64,000 bases of DNA from Pseudomonas azotoformans (GTDB lineage: Bacteria; Pseudomonadota; Gammaproteobacteria; Pseudomonadales; Pseudomonadaceae): positions 3,782,001 through 3,846,000 of the forward strand of contig NZ_CP014546.1 in NCBI RefSeq assembly GCF_001579805.1, written 5' to 3'. Positions 44,461 to 52,978 of the stretch are shown piece after piece; positions within the stretch are counted from its first letter, which is position 1; every line of letters begins with the position of its first letter. The notes under the pieces were generated by a model. That model worked only from the letters and a program-made list of their open reading frames with translations. It did no database searches and was not told the origin of the DNA. The position numbers and the translations under genes were made by a program.

Positions 44461-46388
44461 CAGAAGCGATACGTGTAACGCACCTCGGATGTGAACGGGC
44501 GGCCGAGGTTGTCGACGTTGCTGGCGCGGCTGGTGACGTAGTCGCGGTCGAACAAGTTTTCCACCAGCAGGCTCAGGCGGTGTTGGTGGGCGGCGTCGAG
44601 GTAGCGATAGGCATCGGCGTCTACCACGGAGTAGTGGCCGTATTCGACGTTTTTCGAGCTGGTGATGTCGCGAATGTAGCGGATCGCAGTACCTGCGCCC
44701 CATAAGCGGTTTTCCGATTCGAAACCGATCCGTGAACGGGCAAAGAAACTCGGAATGTCGTTGATGGTGACGCCGGTGCGGGACTCGGTGAGGTTGCGCG
44801 TCATGTCGGCCTGCAGGCTCCACTGGTCGTTGAGCGCGAGCTTGGCGTCGGCCTCGAAGCCACGCATCTGGAGCTGGCCCTGGCCGTTGACCCATTGCAC
44901 ATCGTCGAGCGTGATCAAGTCAGTGATTTTGCGTTTGAACAGCGTGACGCTGGCGCTGAAGTCGCGCTCGCCCAGCAGTCCCTTGTAGTCGATCCCCAGT
45001 TCGGCGTTGCGGCTTTTCTCCGGCTTGAGATTGCGGTTACCGATCTCGTCGCCCGGCTCGTTGACGAACAGCTGTTCGGCGTTGGGCAGTTTGTAGGCCG
45101 TACCGTATTGGCCACGCAGGGCCCAGTGGTCGTTGAGATCATAGAGCGAGGTGAGCATGCCGACGGTGGCACTGTCGCCGCCGCTCATGGCTTCATGCCG
45201 CACGCCCACGCTGGGGTGCCAGTTGGGCAGCGCGTCGATCTGCGGTCGCAGTTGCGTATACAGCGCGTGGGCCTGGGCCTTGTTGTCGTCGATCACCAGT
45301 ACATCGTCCTGGCCCTTGAACCACTGGTTGTCGCTGCCCACCACCAGCACATGGCCGCCTGGCAACTCGGCCTTGCCCTCGGCTTGTACACCCCAGTCAG
45401 TGAAGCCCCAGTAGTCGTTGTTGTTACGTACCTTACGACCCCCGTCGGCGGTGTTGTCGATCCGCGTGTAGCGTGTGTCCCAGTCGTTGATATGACCCTT
45501 GATGAAATAACTCAGGCGCTCGTTGATCGCCTGTTCGAAAGTCGCCGTGGCGATCTGTTGCACACGGTCGTTGGTGGTCTTGTAGTTGTTCACCGGCCGT
45601 GCGAAATCAAGGTTGGCATCGGCATATTGGTAGAACAGTTCCAGGCGCGAGTCATCGCCAAACGCCTGGGTGGCCTTGGCGCCGAAGGTGGTCACTTCGT
45701 ACGAGCGCTTTTTGTCGCTGACGCGGCCGCTGTAGTCGCTGTTGCGAAACGGCTGGTAGCCCTCGGAGGCGTTGCGGCTGACATACGCCAGCAGGCCAAG
45801 GTCGCCCCAGCCGTTGGTGAAGATCTTCTCCACCCGCGCATCGCCGGTGGTGCCGCCGAAGGTATCGACTCCCAGGTTCACTTCACCGGACGCCTCGCGG
45901 GTCTGCGGGCTGCGCGTGACGATGTTGATGACCCCCGACACCGCCTGGGTGCCGAACAACAGGCTCTGGCCGCCCTTGAGCACTTCGATACGCTCGATGG
46001 CGTTGGCTGGCAGCGTGTCGAGGTAGAGGCCGCCATACAGACGGTTGTTCAGGCGCACGCCGTCGAGCAGGATCAATGTGTCATCGTTGCGCCCGCCCAG
46101 CAGGGAATAGGTGCCGTAGTCGAACGGGCCGTTTTTCGGCGCCACATACAGGCCGGGGATGAACATCTGCATCACCCGCGTCACGTCGGCGGCGGGGCCG
46201 GCGCGTTCGATCTGTTCGCGGGTGACGATCTCCACTTTGCTGCCGTACTGGGCCATGGCGGCGACGGTGGTGGATTCCACGGAAGGGGCGGAGACGATCT
46301 GCTGGTTGAGCACCAGGGTGTTGTCGTCGGCCAGCAACAGGGGGCTGAACAGCGAGCCGAACAAAGGGATCAGGGAACGTCGAATCAT
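44460..46388 (-). CDS. btuB: TonB-dependent vitamin B12 receptor BtuB
   Basis: A 642-residue TonB-dependent outer-membrane receptor: signal peptide MIRRSLIPLFGSLFSPLLLA, plug domain at about 40-150 (VEIVTREQIERAGPAADVTR, IERIEVLKGGQSLLFGTQAV) and a 22-strand barrel ending in the usual C-terminal aromatic residue (VRYTYRF). The cobalamin riboswitch immediately upstream identifies the ligand as B12 or a corrinoid. The ATG at 46388 is used because it gives a clean signal peptide; upstream in-frame codons lie in the leader. First gene of a three-gene operon with overlapping stops and starts. Confidence 0.93.
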   Translation of the reverse strand: MIRRSLIPLFGSLFSPLLLADDNTLVLNQQIVSAPSVESTTVAAMAQYGSKVEIVTREQIERAGPAADVTRVMQMFIPGLYVAPKNGPFDYGTYSLLGGRNDDTLILLDGVRLNNRLYGGLYLDTLPANAIERIEVLKGGQSLLFGTQAVSGVINIVTRSPQTREASGEVNLGVDTFGGTTGDARVEKIFTNGWGDLGLLAYVSRNASEGYQPFRNSDYSGRVSDKKRSYEVTTFGAKATQAFGDDSRLELFYQYADANLDFARPVNNYKTTNDRVQQIATATFEQAINERLSYFIKGHINDWDTRYTRIDNTADGGRKVRNNNDYWGFTDWGVQAEGKAELPGGHVLVVGSDNQWFKGQDDVLVIDDNKAQAHALYTQLRPQIDALPNWHPSVGVRHEAMSGGDSATVGMLTSLYDLNDHWALRGQYGTAYKLPNAEQLFVNEPGDEIGNRNLKPEKSRNAELGIDYKGLLGERDFSASVTLFKRKITDLITLDDVQWVNGQGQLQMRGFEADAKLALNDQWSLQADMTRNLTESRTGVTINDIPSFFARSRIGFESENRLWGAGTAIRYIRDITSSKNVEYGHYSVVDADAYRYLDAAHQHRLSLLVENLFDRDYVTSRASNVDNLGRPFTSEVRYTYRF

Positions 46389-46494
46389 AGTCTTCTCGAA
46401 AGTATCTTCGCAGAAGCACGCAGGAGAAGGCATCGCGCACACGCCGATACCGGCCCATGCCCGCCCACCGCAGGAGTTTGCCTAACAGAAATTC

Positions 46495-46685
46495 CAGGCC
46501 GGTCTCCGGGCTCTCGCGTATGGAACCCTTCACCTTCCCATGGCACGCAGGCCACAGTGGTGTGTCGAAGGGGTCACGCGAATACCGTTGCGGGGGCAGC
46601 ACCGGACTGGCTCAAAAGAGCGTACCGGTTTCCCGTTTCACCCCAAGCACGGCGGCAGGGGGCACCTGAAACAGGCCGGCATCTG
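46495..46685 (-). promoter_or_regulatory. cobalamin riboswitch
   Basis: Read on the minus strand, the conserved blocks of the B12 aptamer appear in order: CAGGTGCCCCC, GGTGAAACGGGAA, AGCCAGTCCGGTGCTGCCCC followed by GCAAC, then CCACTGTG, and near the end GAGCCCGGAGACCGGCC. The layout fits the class I cobalamin aptamer. It lies about 105 bp upstream of btuB and should shut the operon off when adenosylcobalamin is plentiful. Confidence 0.95.
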
Positions 46686-46797
46686 AACATTCGCATGACC
46701 GTTCGTCAACTCCGTCATTCAGGATTCACCGGCTTCACTTGCCAGCAATGGGGCGGCGCGGTATTCCAGAACACTCACCCTCCGCCTTGGACATCCC

Positions 46798-47193
46798 ATG
46801 ACTCAACACCTCACCGAATACGCCGATGCCAGCCCAGAAGTGCGCGCGGTCTATGACGACATCATGCACACGCGCCAGGTCGATCGGGTCAACAACTTCT
46901 GGAAGTGCCTGGCCGCCCACCCACCGACCCTGCGCCGGACCTGGGAAAGCCTCAAGGAAATCATGGCGCCGGGGGCATTGGATCCACTGACCAAGGAACT
47001 GCTCTATGTGGCTGTCAGCGTGACCAATAATTGCCCGTATTGCATCGCCTCCCACACGGCAGCAGCGCGCAAGGCGGGGATGACCGACGAGATGTTCGGC
47101 GAGTTGCAAGCGGTGGTCGGCATGGCCAACGAAACCAACCGCCTGGCCACCGGCTATCGCGTGCCGGTGGATGAGGCGTTCAAGTTGCCATAA
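46798..47193 (+). CDS. carboxymuconolactone decarboxylase/AhpD-like protein
   Basis: A 131-residue AhpD-fold protein. The redox motif NNCPYCIASH (CxxC with the following His) is at about 79-88, with a Glu-containing helix upstream (LLYVAVSVTNN), as in alkylhydroperoxidases. It probably reduces peroxides by a thiol mechanism, but could be a CMD-type decarboxylase relative. Transcribed away from the riboswitch; its upstream region is shared with the btuB promoter. Confidence 0.9.
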   Translation: MTQHLTEYADASPEVRAVYDDIMHTRQVDRVNNFWKCLAAHPPTLRRTWESLKEIMAPGALDPLTKELLYVAVSVTNNCPYCIASHTAAARKAGMTDEMFGELQAVVGMANETNRLATGYRVPVDEAFKLP

Positions 47194-47199
47194 GGCGAT

Positions 47200-48015
47200 T
47201 CAGCCGTCGAACCAGGCGAGCAGCACCGTGACATTGTCGCGCCCGGCGTATTCGCGGGTGAGGTGGATCAGCCGTTGGCAGGCAGTCTCCAGCGTGTCGC
47301 GGCTGGCAGCGGCGAGTACCTGAGCCATTTCCTGGTGCGGAACGCAACCGTGCAGGCCGTCACTGCAGAGCATCAGCAGGTCGTTGCGCTTCACGGGTTG
47401 CACGCGTACTTGCGGTTCTACCCGCGGCCCCGGGCCGATAGCTTGCAACAGCAGATTGCGTGCCGGTAAACGGTCGACTTTGCCGGCCTCAAGGGCTTGC
47501 TGATACCAGGTCTGGTCGCGGGTCAGCAGGCTCAGTTCGCCGTCGCGGTAGCGGTACAAACGACTGTCACCCACATGAAACAGCAACAGTGGCCCATCGG
47601 CATGCGGGCGCCATGCTCCTGTGAGTGTGGTGCCCATGCCGCTGCCTTCGCTCATCTGGCGTGCCACGTTTTTCTGGTAGACGCACTGGTTCACCTGATC
47701 GATGGCGTTGTGCAGGCGACTGGCGGCTTGCATGTCCGGGTCCGACCAGGTGGCGTCCGGGTCGCTGCCGTCGTTCAGTGGGTCGACACGGTGGGCGTTG
47801 AGCGCCTGGCGCAAACTGATCAGGGCTTCGGCACTGGCCAGGGCGCCGGCTTCATGGCCGCCCATGCCGTCAGCCACGGCAAACAGCCCGAGGCTGGGCT
47901 CCACCAGAAAGTTATCTTCGTTGCTCTGGCGCACCGTGCCGACATCGCTGGCCCCATAGGCGACCGCGCAGGCCAGGCGATGGGGCCCGCAGGCGCTGAG
48001 GGGAGAGTCGATCAT
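47200..48015 (-). CDS. PP2C family protein serine/threonine phosphatase
   Basis: A 271-residue PP2C-type metal-dependent phosphatase. Metal-binding aspartates are in RQSNEDNFLVEPSLGLFAVADGMGGHEAG (motif pieces NEDN and DGMGGH), GDSRLYRYRDGEL and, at the end, GRDNVTVLL. Its ATG overlaps the kinase stop by 4 nt, so it is the partner phosphatase of the Ser/Thr kinase. No membrane segment: cytoplasmic. Last gene of the FecR-sensor-kinase-phosphatase operon. Confidence 0.93.
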   Translation of the reverse strand: MIDSPLSACGPHRLACAVAYGASDVGTVRQSNEDNFLVEPSLGLFAVADGMGGHEAGALASAEALISLRQALNAHRVDPLNDGSDPDATWSDPDMQAASRLHNAIDQVNQCVYQKNVARQMSEGSGMGTTLTGAWRPHADGPLLLFHVGDSRLYRYRDGELSLLTRDQTWYQQALEAGKVDRLPARNLLLQAIGPGPRVEPQVRVQPVKRNDLLMLCSDGLHGCVPHQEMAQVLAAASRDTLETACQRLIHLTREYAGRDNVTVLLAWFDG

Positions 48016-49415
48016 GGCAGGGGCTCAAAGCTGTTGAGGAACGCCAGGCGCTGGGCCTCGCTCTCGATAGACTCGGCCAACCGTTGCACAAAGGGTTGGC
48101 GCAGTGAGGTTGCACGCAAGGCGCGACTGACCACGATGCGGGCGATGGGACCAATCAGCACCGCCAGCCGGCGTTCGGCCATGTGTGCGAAGTCGGGGTC
48201 GACTGGCGTATGGATCACCTCGGTGGTCGGAACAATCGCGGTGGGTTCAGTCACGACCTCGGGCGCGGCAGTCGGCGGGTTGAGGCGTTGGAACAGCGAC
48301 TGGCTGGCGCTGGTGAACTGCTCACGGCCGCGCTCCGACGGAATATGCGGCAACAATGCGGCGCAGATACCCTCGAAGTCATCGGCGCCATTGAGGCTCT
48401 TGCGCACCAGGAAGCGTGCAAGCGGGCCGATCTGGTGGGACAGCAGCGACTCCAGCTCAGGCATCACGGCCAACTTCCACGGCATGAGGGTTTCCACGGC
48501 TTCGGTCGCTAACGGTGTCACGCCGCTGCTCAAGGGTTGGTTGGGAAGCATCAGCACGGTGCGATCATCGTCGATATCGGCGCTGGTCCAACTGCCGGTG
48601 GTGGTTCCGAGCAGCGCTTCAAGGTCATCCAGAAAGGCGTGCGCCGAGGGATAGCGGTCGGCCGGGCGCTTGGCCAGGGCGCGGACGATCACACTGTCCA
48701 ACGCCGGGTCGAGGGCCAGGTTCAAGCTCGACGGTGCTACCGGCGTCTGGTTGAGAATCTGCTGCATAACCATGGTGGCCGAGCCGGAAAACGGTCGCTC
48801 GCCAGTGAGCAGTTGGTACAGCACGATCCCAGCGGAAAACACGTCGGAGCGACCGTCGATCAATTCGCCGCAAAACTGTTCCGGCGACATGTAGCTGGGG
48901 GTGCCGATCATCGAGCCGGTCTGGGTGAGCGTGGAGGAGTCCAGGCGTGCGACGCCGAAGTCGGTGACCTTGACGTGGTTGTCGGCGGTGATCAGCAGGT
49001 TGGCCGGCTTGATATCGCGGTGCACCACACCCTTGGAGTGCGCGTACTCCAGGGCCAACAGCAACTGGCGCATCCAGCCGAGGCTGTGGCTGAGGTCACG
49101 GGGTGTCTGGGCGGCGAGCAGGGTGTTGAGCGGTGTGCCTTCGACGAACTCCATGGCGATGTACGCCGAGCCCTCGTCCTCGCCGTAGTCGTAGACCGCG
49201 ACGATATTGGGATGCATCAGCCGGCCAGCGGCCTGGGCTTCATTCTTGAAGCGGCTGACCAGCTCGGCGTGCTGGCTATCGCCGAACAGCTCCTTGCGGA
49301 TAGTCTTGAGCGCCACGGTGCGGGCGATGTTCGGGTCGAACGCCTTGTACACCGTGCCCATGGCGCCTTTTCCGAGCACGCTGTCGATGCGGTATTTGCC
49401 GAGTTGTTCAAGCAT
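48012..49415 (-). CDS. eukaryotic-type serine/threonine protein kinase
   Basis: A 467-residue Hanks-type kinase: glycine loop GKGAMGTVY at 15-23, catalytic K37, HRDIKPANLL at 132-141 and DFG at 152-154, then APE-like MSPEQF. After the kinase domain (to about 275) comes a soluble C-terminal region of 190 residues with no membrane helix and no recognised sensor repeat; it holds two similar helical stretches, LESLLSHQIGPLARFLVRKS and ERRLAVLIGPIARIVVSRAL. There is no T6SS gene nearby, so it is not the usual PpkA. The start at 49415 lies 10 bp after the haem-sensor stop. Confidence 0.92.
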   Translation of the reverse strand: MLEQLGKYRIDSVLGKGAMGTVYKAFDPNIARTVALKTIRKELFGDSQHAELVSRFKNEAQAAGRLMHPNIVAVYDYGEDEGSAYIAMEFVEGTPLNTLLAAQTPRDLSHSLGWMRQLLLALEYAHSKGVVHRDIKPANLLITADNHVKVTDFGVARLDSSTLTQTGSMIGTPSYMSPEQFCGELIDGRSDVFSAGIVLYQLLTGERPFSGSATMVMQQILNQTPVAPSSLNLALDPALDSVIVRALAKRPADRYPSAHAFLDDLEALLGTTTGSWTSADIDDDRTVLMLPNQPLSSGVTPLATEAVETLMPWKLAVMPELESLLSHQIGPLARFLVRKSLNGADDFEGICAALLPHIPSERGREQFTSASQSLFQRLNPPTAAPEVVTEPTAIVPTTEVIHTPVDPDFAHMAERRLAVLIGPIARIVVSRALRATSLRQPFVQRLAESIESEAQRLAFLNSFEPLP

Positions 49416-49425
49416 GATCGCGGCC

Positions 49426-50304
49426 CTATTCCTCAAGCATCTTCATGGCGCTGACCAAGCTGGTACGCATACGGCCGAAGGACTGACCCAGGCGTGCCAA
49501 CTCGTCGCTGCCGCTGACGTCCATCGGCGGCACATCGGTTTCGCCCAGGCTGACGCGGTCAGCCAACGCCGACATCTGCCGCAGGCGCCGTGTGACAAAC
49601 AGGTGCACCGCCACGTTCAAGGCCACGAACAATACGGCGAAGATCCCCAGCATCGACAGCATGTAGCTGTGCAGCAGGCTCGTGGCGCGTTGCATCGGTA
49701 AGTCCAGTGGCACTGAGACCAGTTGCGCACCGATGGTGTCATTGAGTTTCCAGCCGAAGCCATTTACCGCTCCGTAGATGTCGACCATGGTTTTTGGCGC
49801 CGCATCTGGCGTGCTGTGGCAGGCCAGGCAGGCGGCGTCCTTGATCTGGATCGGTCGCGCGATGTAGAGCGACGTGCCTTTGTCATCGGCGCGCTCACCC
49901 ACCATCTCGTCGGTCTGCGGCTGGCTGCGCAGGGTGCTGATCAGGGTTTTTTCCCAGTCGTTGGCCAGGTCACGCGGGTTGGTGGGGTTGAGCGTGGCTT
50001 CTTTGTAGGCATAGTCCGGGTAAGACTTGAGCAGTTCCTGCAGGTGCGAAATGGCGGCGAAGTCCGGTACCGATTGCGGCAGGAACTGGAACTTCAGGCG
50101 GTTCTCCAGCAGCGGCACAATCTGCTCGGCCGTGTAGGTGCTGGCGGCAGAGGCCGAGCGCATCAGCATGCGTGCGGTTTCCAGGGTTTCCCGGCGCGCA
50201 CTCTGTTGCAGCATGTAGTGGGTTGAGAGGCTGGTGGCGATAAAACCGACGATAAACACCGCCAGGAACACCACGTTGAATTTGACCGCAAGCGACAGTT
50301 TCAT
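49426..50304 (-). CDS. Tll0287-like (DUF3365) haem sensor with HAMP domain
   Basis: A 292-residue membrane protein: N-terminal helix at about 9-27, periplasmic Tll0287-like domain at about 30-205, a second helix at about 215-235, and a HAMP domain (VTRRLRQMSALADRVSLGET) at the C-terminus. The periplasmic domain has a CxxCH haem motif in AACLACHSTPD near residue 160. This is a redox or gas sensor architecture, but with no output domain after HAMP; it ends 10 bp before the Ser/Thr kinase gene, which may read its signal. Confidence 0.88.
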   Translation of the reverse strand: MKLSLAVKFNVVFLAVFIVGFIATSLSTHYMLQQSARRETLETARMLMRSASAASTYTAEQIVPLLENRLKFQFLPQSVPDFAAISHLQELLKSYPDYAYKEATLNPTNPRDLANDWEKTLISTLRSQPQTDEMVGERADDKGTSLYIARPIQIKDAACLACHSTPDAAPKTMVDIYGAVNGFGWKLNDTIGAQLVSVPLDLPMQRATSLLHSYMLSMLGIFAVLFVALNVAVHLFVTRRLRQMSALADRVSLGETDVPPMDVSGSDELARLGQSFGRMRTSLVSAMKMLEE

Positions 50305-50334
50305 AAAGACCTTCGGGGACCGACGTGGTGGGGA

Positions 50335-51183
50335 TCAGTGCGCATTCTTGCGACGTTCCAGGCGCAACAGCTCCAGCTCCCACTCCAGCACTCCGCCACG
50401 GTTGACCTTCACCGCCTGGCGGAACGTCGGGTCGTTAAGGCGCGGCGCAAAGCGGCTGGCGAGCATCTGCTGGCTGAGGTTGAGCGGGCTGACAACCCAG
50501 GGGGCAATGTCGTCGTAGGTGACGTCACGTTCTTTTTTCGGCTCGGATGCGGCAGGGATTTTCTTGCCCAGGGGCACCAGCGGGTCGAGGAATTGGCGGG
50601 GCAGGGCGTCGATAAATGCCTGCTCGGGACGCGGCACGATCTTGAGAGCGCTGCCGGTGCTGCGCTGTGCAAAGTCTTCATGGCCCAGGGTGACGCTGTG
50701 CTCGCCTTTGCCGTGGGTGTCGAGTTCATTGACCACTTGGCTGCCGTCCTCGATGAATATCTCGGTCTGGCGTGGGCTCACGTGAATCACGCTCGAACTT
50801 TGGGTGGCGGTGAACGCCAGTGCGCCGGTGGTCACCGCCAGGTTGGCGTGGGTGTTGCCCGCCACTGGTTGCAGCTTCAGCCAGCCATTGAGCAGATTGA
50901 TTTGGGCGGCGGTGCGGTTGGTCGCGATCAGGATGCGGGTGTCGGGACCCAATGCCAGGGTCGTCGACGCAATACCTTCGATCTGCACGCCAGCCGCACC
51001 GGTCTGCAGGATATCGCCCCCTTGCAGTCGGGTGCCGACGCCCACGGTATAGAGGCTGGTGGCGCGTATCAGCTTCAGCGGTTTTTCCGCATAGGCGATC
51101 ACGCCAATAGTGGCTGGCGCCGCCAGGGCATGCGGCAACTGGAGCAAGCCTGCGAGCAAGAGGACTATCGAAAGTTTTTTCAC
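50335..51183 (-). CDS. FecR domain-containing exported protein
   Basis: A 282-residue exported protein. A GTG start at 51183 gives signal peptide MKKLSIVLLLAGLLQLPHAL-A; further upstream codons are not family-like. The FecR-type beta domain covers about 30-170 (VGVGTRLQGGDILQTGAAGV, later VTTGALAFTATQSSSVIHVS). The C-terminal 80 residues are charged and include a VTYDDIAPWVVSPLNLSQQM segment. First gene of a four-gene operon with the haem sensor, kinase and phosphatase; it could be the periplasmic partner of that sensor. Confidence 0.85.
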   Translation of the reverse strand: MKKLSIVLLLAGLLQLPHALAAPATIGVIAYAEKPLKLIRATSLYTVGVGTRLQGGDILQTGAAGVQIEGIASTTLALGPDTRILIATNRTAAQINLLNGWLKLQPVAGNTHANLAVTTGALAFTATQSSSVIHVSPRQTEIFIEDGSQVVNELDTHGKGEHSVTLGHEDFAQRSTGSALKIVPRPEQAFIDALPRQFLDPLVPLGKKIPAASEPKKERDVTYDDIAPWVVSPLNLSQQMLASRFAPRLNDPTFRQAVKVNRGGVLEWELELLRLERRKNAH

Positions 51184-51456
51184 GTGGGCGCCATCTATCG
51201 AGCACTGGGGGCAGGCACCGATGCTGTCGCAACAGCCGGTGTTCGTGCGTGCGCAAGGCATCGCAGGGCCGAAGGCTACCGGCTGATAGGGCGTAGGAAG
51301 AAGACAATTATCTGCATGGAAAAGACGAATTCCGATTAAACGAAATCATGGAATAAAGCGTCCGGGGAGGGTGTTCTTCTGATGATTTCCCGTGATTCGA
51401 ACGGCGTTTGCAGGGACTGGCGAGACGTCTGCACCTTCCTTCTATCCGGAGCACCT

Positions 51457-52155
51457 ATGACCAACACGTGCATGACCGCGTTGTCGTCCACCAAGACCTT
51501 CCTGCAACAGAACTTCATGACCGCCAAACGCATTCCTCCAAGCCTGGTGAAGGGGATCAACGTGTTTGACGTCAATAGTCATAAATCCGGTGGGTACCGA
51601 CTGGCCACCCTGGATAAACCGGGTGATTTCGGCAAGATCGAACGGCCGCTGATGGGGCATTGGGTTCCTCAGGGTGATTACTGCGATATTCCGGTCAATC
51701 CAGGCGCGACTGGCTATGTGTTCACGCCGGACTTCAGTGGCTGTTCGATCTTGATCGACCAGCTTGATGAACTCACGTATCGGGTGTTTCACGTACAGGG
51801 TGGCAGCGACTACTTGAGCAAGGAATACCTCAGTCGTGCCGATGGTCATGGCCTGGGTTTGGCCACCGCGATGACCTTTGACGACTATGGCGAAGCTGCG
51901 TATCCACGCGGGTTCGCGTTCATGAAATTTGAGGAGGAACGCTGGTGGATCTACTTCCAGCGCCAGAATGGCGTGGGGCTGAACTTCGCCAATGGCCAGT
52001 TCGCGATGGTCGGTGCTCAAACGGTACGTGGAGGCGGGCGGATACCGGTGCCAAACCTCAAGCGCGAGCCGCCACGCCAGGGTGTGATGCACAGCGGCAA
52101 GGCCGTGCCGACACCGGCCAGTCAGCGCGCGGAACTGGAGATCGAAGTCTGGTAG
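51457..52155 (+). CDS. unknown protein with SGC...H deamidase-like motif
   Basis: A 232-residue protein with no signal peptide or membrane helix. The ATG at 51457 has CCGGAG 5 nt upstream; the frame is open to 51382. No family was recognised. One feature stands out: GYVFTPDFSGCSILID (about 87-101) with C96 and a histidine H112 in YRVFHVQGG. A SGC motif followed by a histidine 12-17 residues later in a beta-rich context is the catalytic layout of CheD and of the CNF/BLF-type glutamine deamidases. If this holds, the protein could be a deamidase-like effector; the evidence is only this motif. It is divergent from the FecR operon. Confidence 0.6.
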   Translation: MTNTCMTALSSTKTFLQQNFMTAKRIPPSLVKGINVFDVNSHKSGGYRLATLDKPGDFGKIERPLMGHWVPQGDYCDIPVNPGATGYVFTPDFSGCSILIDQLDELTYRVFHVQGGSDYLSKEYLSRADGHGLGLATAMTFDDYGEAAYPRGFAFMKFEEERWWIYFQRQNGVGLNFANGQFAMVGAQTVRGGGRIPVPNLKREPPRQGVMHSGKAVPTPASQRAELEIEVW

Positions 52156-52303
52156 GCGAGGTTTTTGCCCGGCTTGGAAAATAGTCGGGAATAAACCGTT
52201 CGGGTCGGTTGTTCATCCTGCAGACGCTGATAACCAGCCGCTACCGACGGACTTCAACATGATTAACCAGACGTTTCTTGACCCTTCTTCTGGCAGGCGA
52301 AAA

Positions 52304-52855
52304 ATGAGTGACACCGATCCTGATGCCATCACCCGCCGTAATCGCCTGGCGCTGCTGGTCGTGCAAGTGATCGGCCTGATTGTGCTGGTGATCTGTGCGG
52401 TCGACGCGCAGCGGGCACAGGCACAGGACTTGCCGGAACCGGCCAATGGCGCGGCCAAGCAAGTGCTGATGACCGTGCGGGCTGCCGGCGTGCAGATCTA
52501 CACCTGTGCCCGCGATAACAAGGATCATCTTGCCTGGCAGTTTCGTGAGCCGCTTGCCACGCTGATGATCAATGGCAAGACCGTTGGCCGACACTTTGCC
52601 GGGCCCACCTGGCAACTGGATGATCGCAGCGCAGTGGTCGGCAAGGTCATTGCCCAGGCACCTGGGTCGAGTGCCCAGGACATTCCGCTGCTGCGCCTTG
52701 AAGTGGTGAGCCATCAGGGCGACGGCGGGCTGGCACAGGTGATTGCGGTGGAACGTCTGCATACCTTGGGCGGCGTATTCAGCGGCAGTTGTGCCCAGGT
52801 TGGTGAATTGCACCTGGAACCCTACAGCGCCGATTACCGCTTTCTCGGCCAATAG
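52304..52855 (+). CDS. DUF3455 exported protein
   Basis: About 183 residues with an N-terminal membrane/signal helix (RLALLVVQVIGLIVLVICAV) and a DUF3455 domain: GVQIYTCARDNKDHLAWQF, HFAGPTWQLDDRSAVVGKVI and a closing GGVFSGSCAQVGE. The two conserved Cys may form a disulfide. Function unknown; homologues are periplasmic or surface-associated. The start could also be the ATG 15 codons upstream (52259); neither has a strong ribosome site. Confidence 0.8.
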   Translation: MSDTDPDAITRRNRLALLVVQVIGLIVLVICAVDAQRAQAQDLPEPANGAAKQVLMTVRAAGVQIYTCARDNKDHLAWQFREPLATLMINGKTVGRHFAGPTWQLDDRSAVVGKVIAQAPGSSAQDIPLLRLEVVSHQGDGGLAQVIAVERLHTLGGVFSGSCAQVGELHLEPYSADYRFLGQ

Positions 52856-52978
52856 CTTCATTCCGGGCCCTTAGGCTCAGTAATACCCCTCTAAATGAAT
52901 TCATTCCTCGCGCCGGTTGCCCTCGGCGTGCGGCAACGCTGTGCCTGTTACACCACTAAAAACCTAGGAGCTTTGCAT

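Noticed and set aside
44895..46856. 653-residue plus-strand frame over btuB and the riboswitch
   Set aside because: Antisense shadow of a complete TonB receptor and a cobalamin aptamer.
48012..49415. Type VI secretion PpkA/PppA module
   Set aside because: Kinase and phosphatase are present, but no tss/tag/hcp/vgr gene is in the window and the kinase lacks the PpkA membrane and VWA parts.
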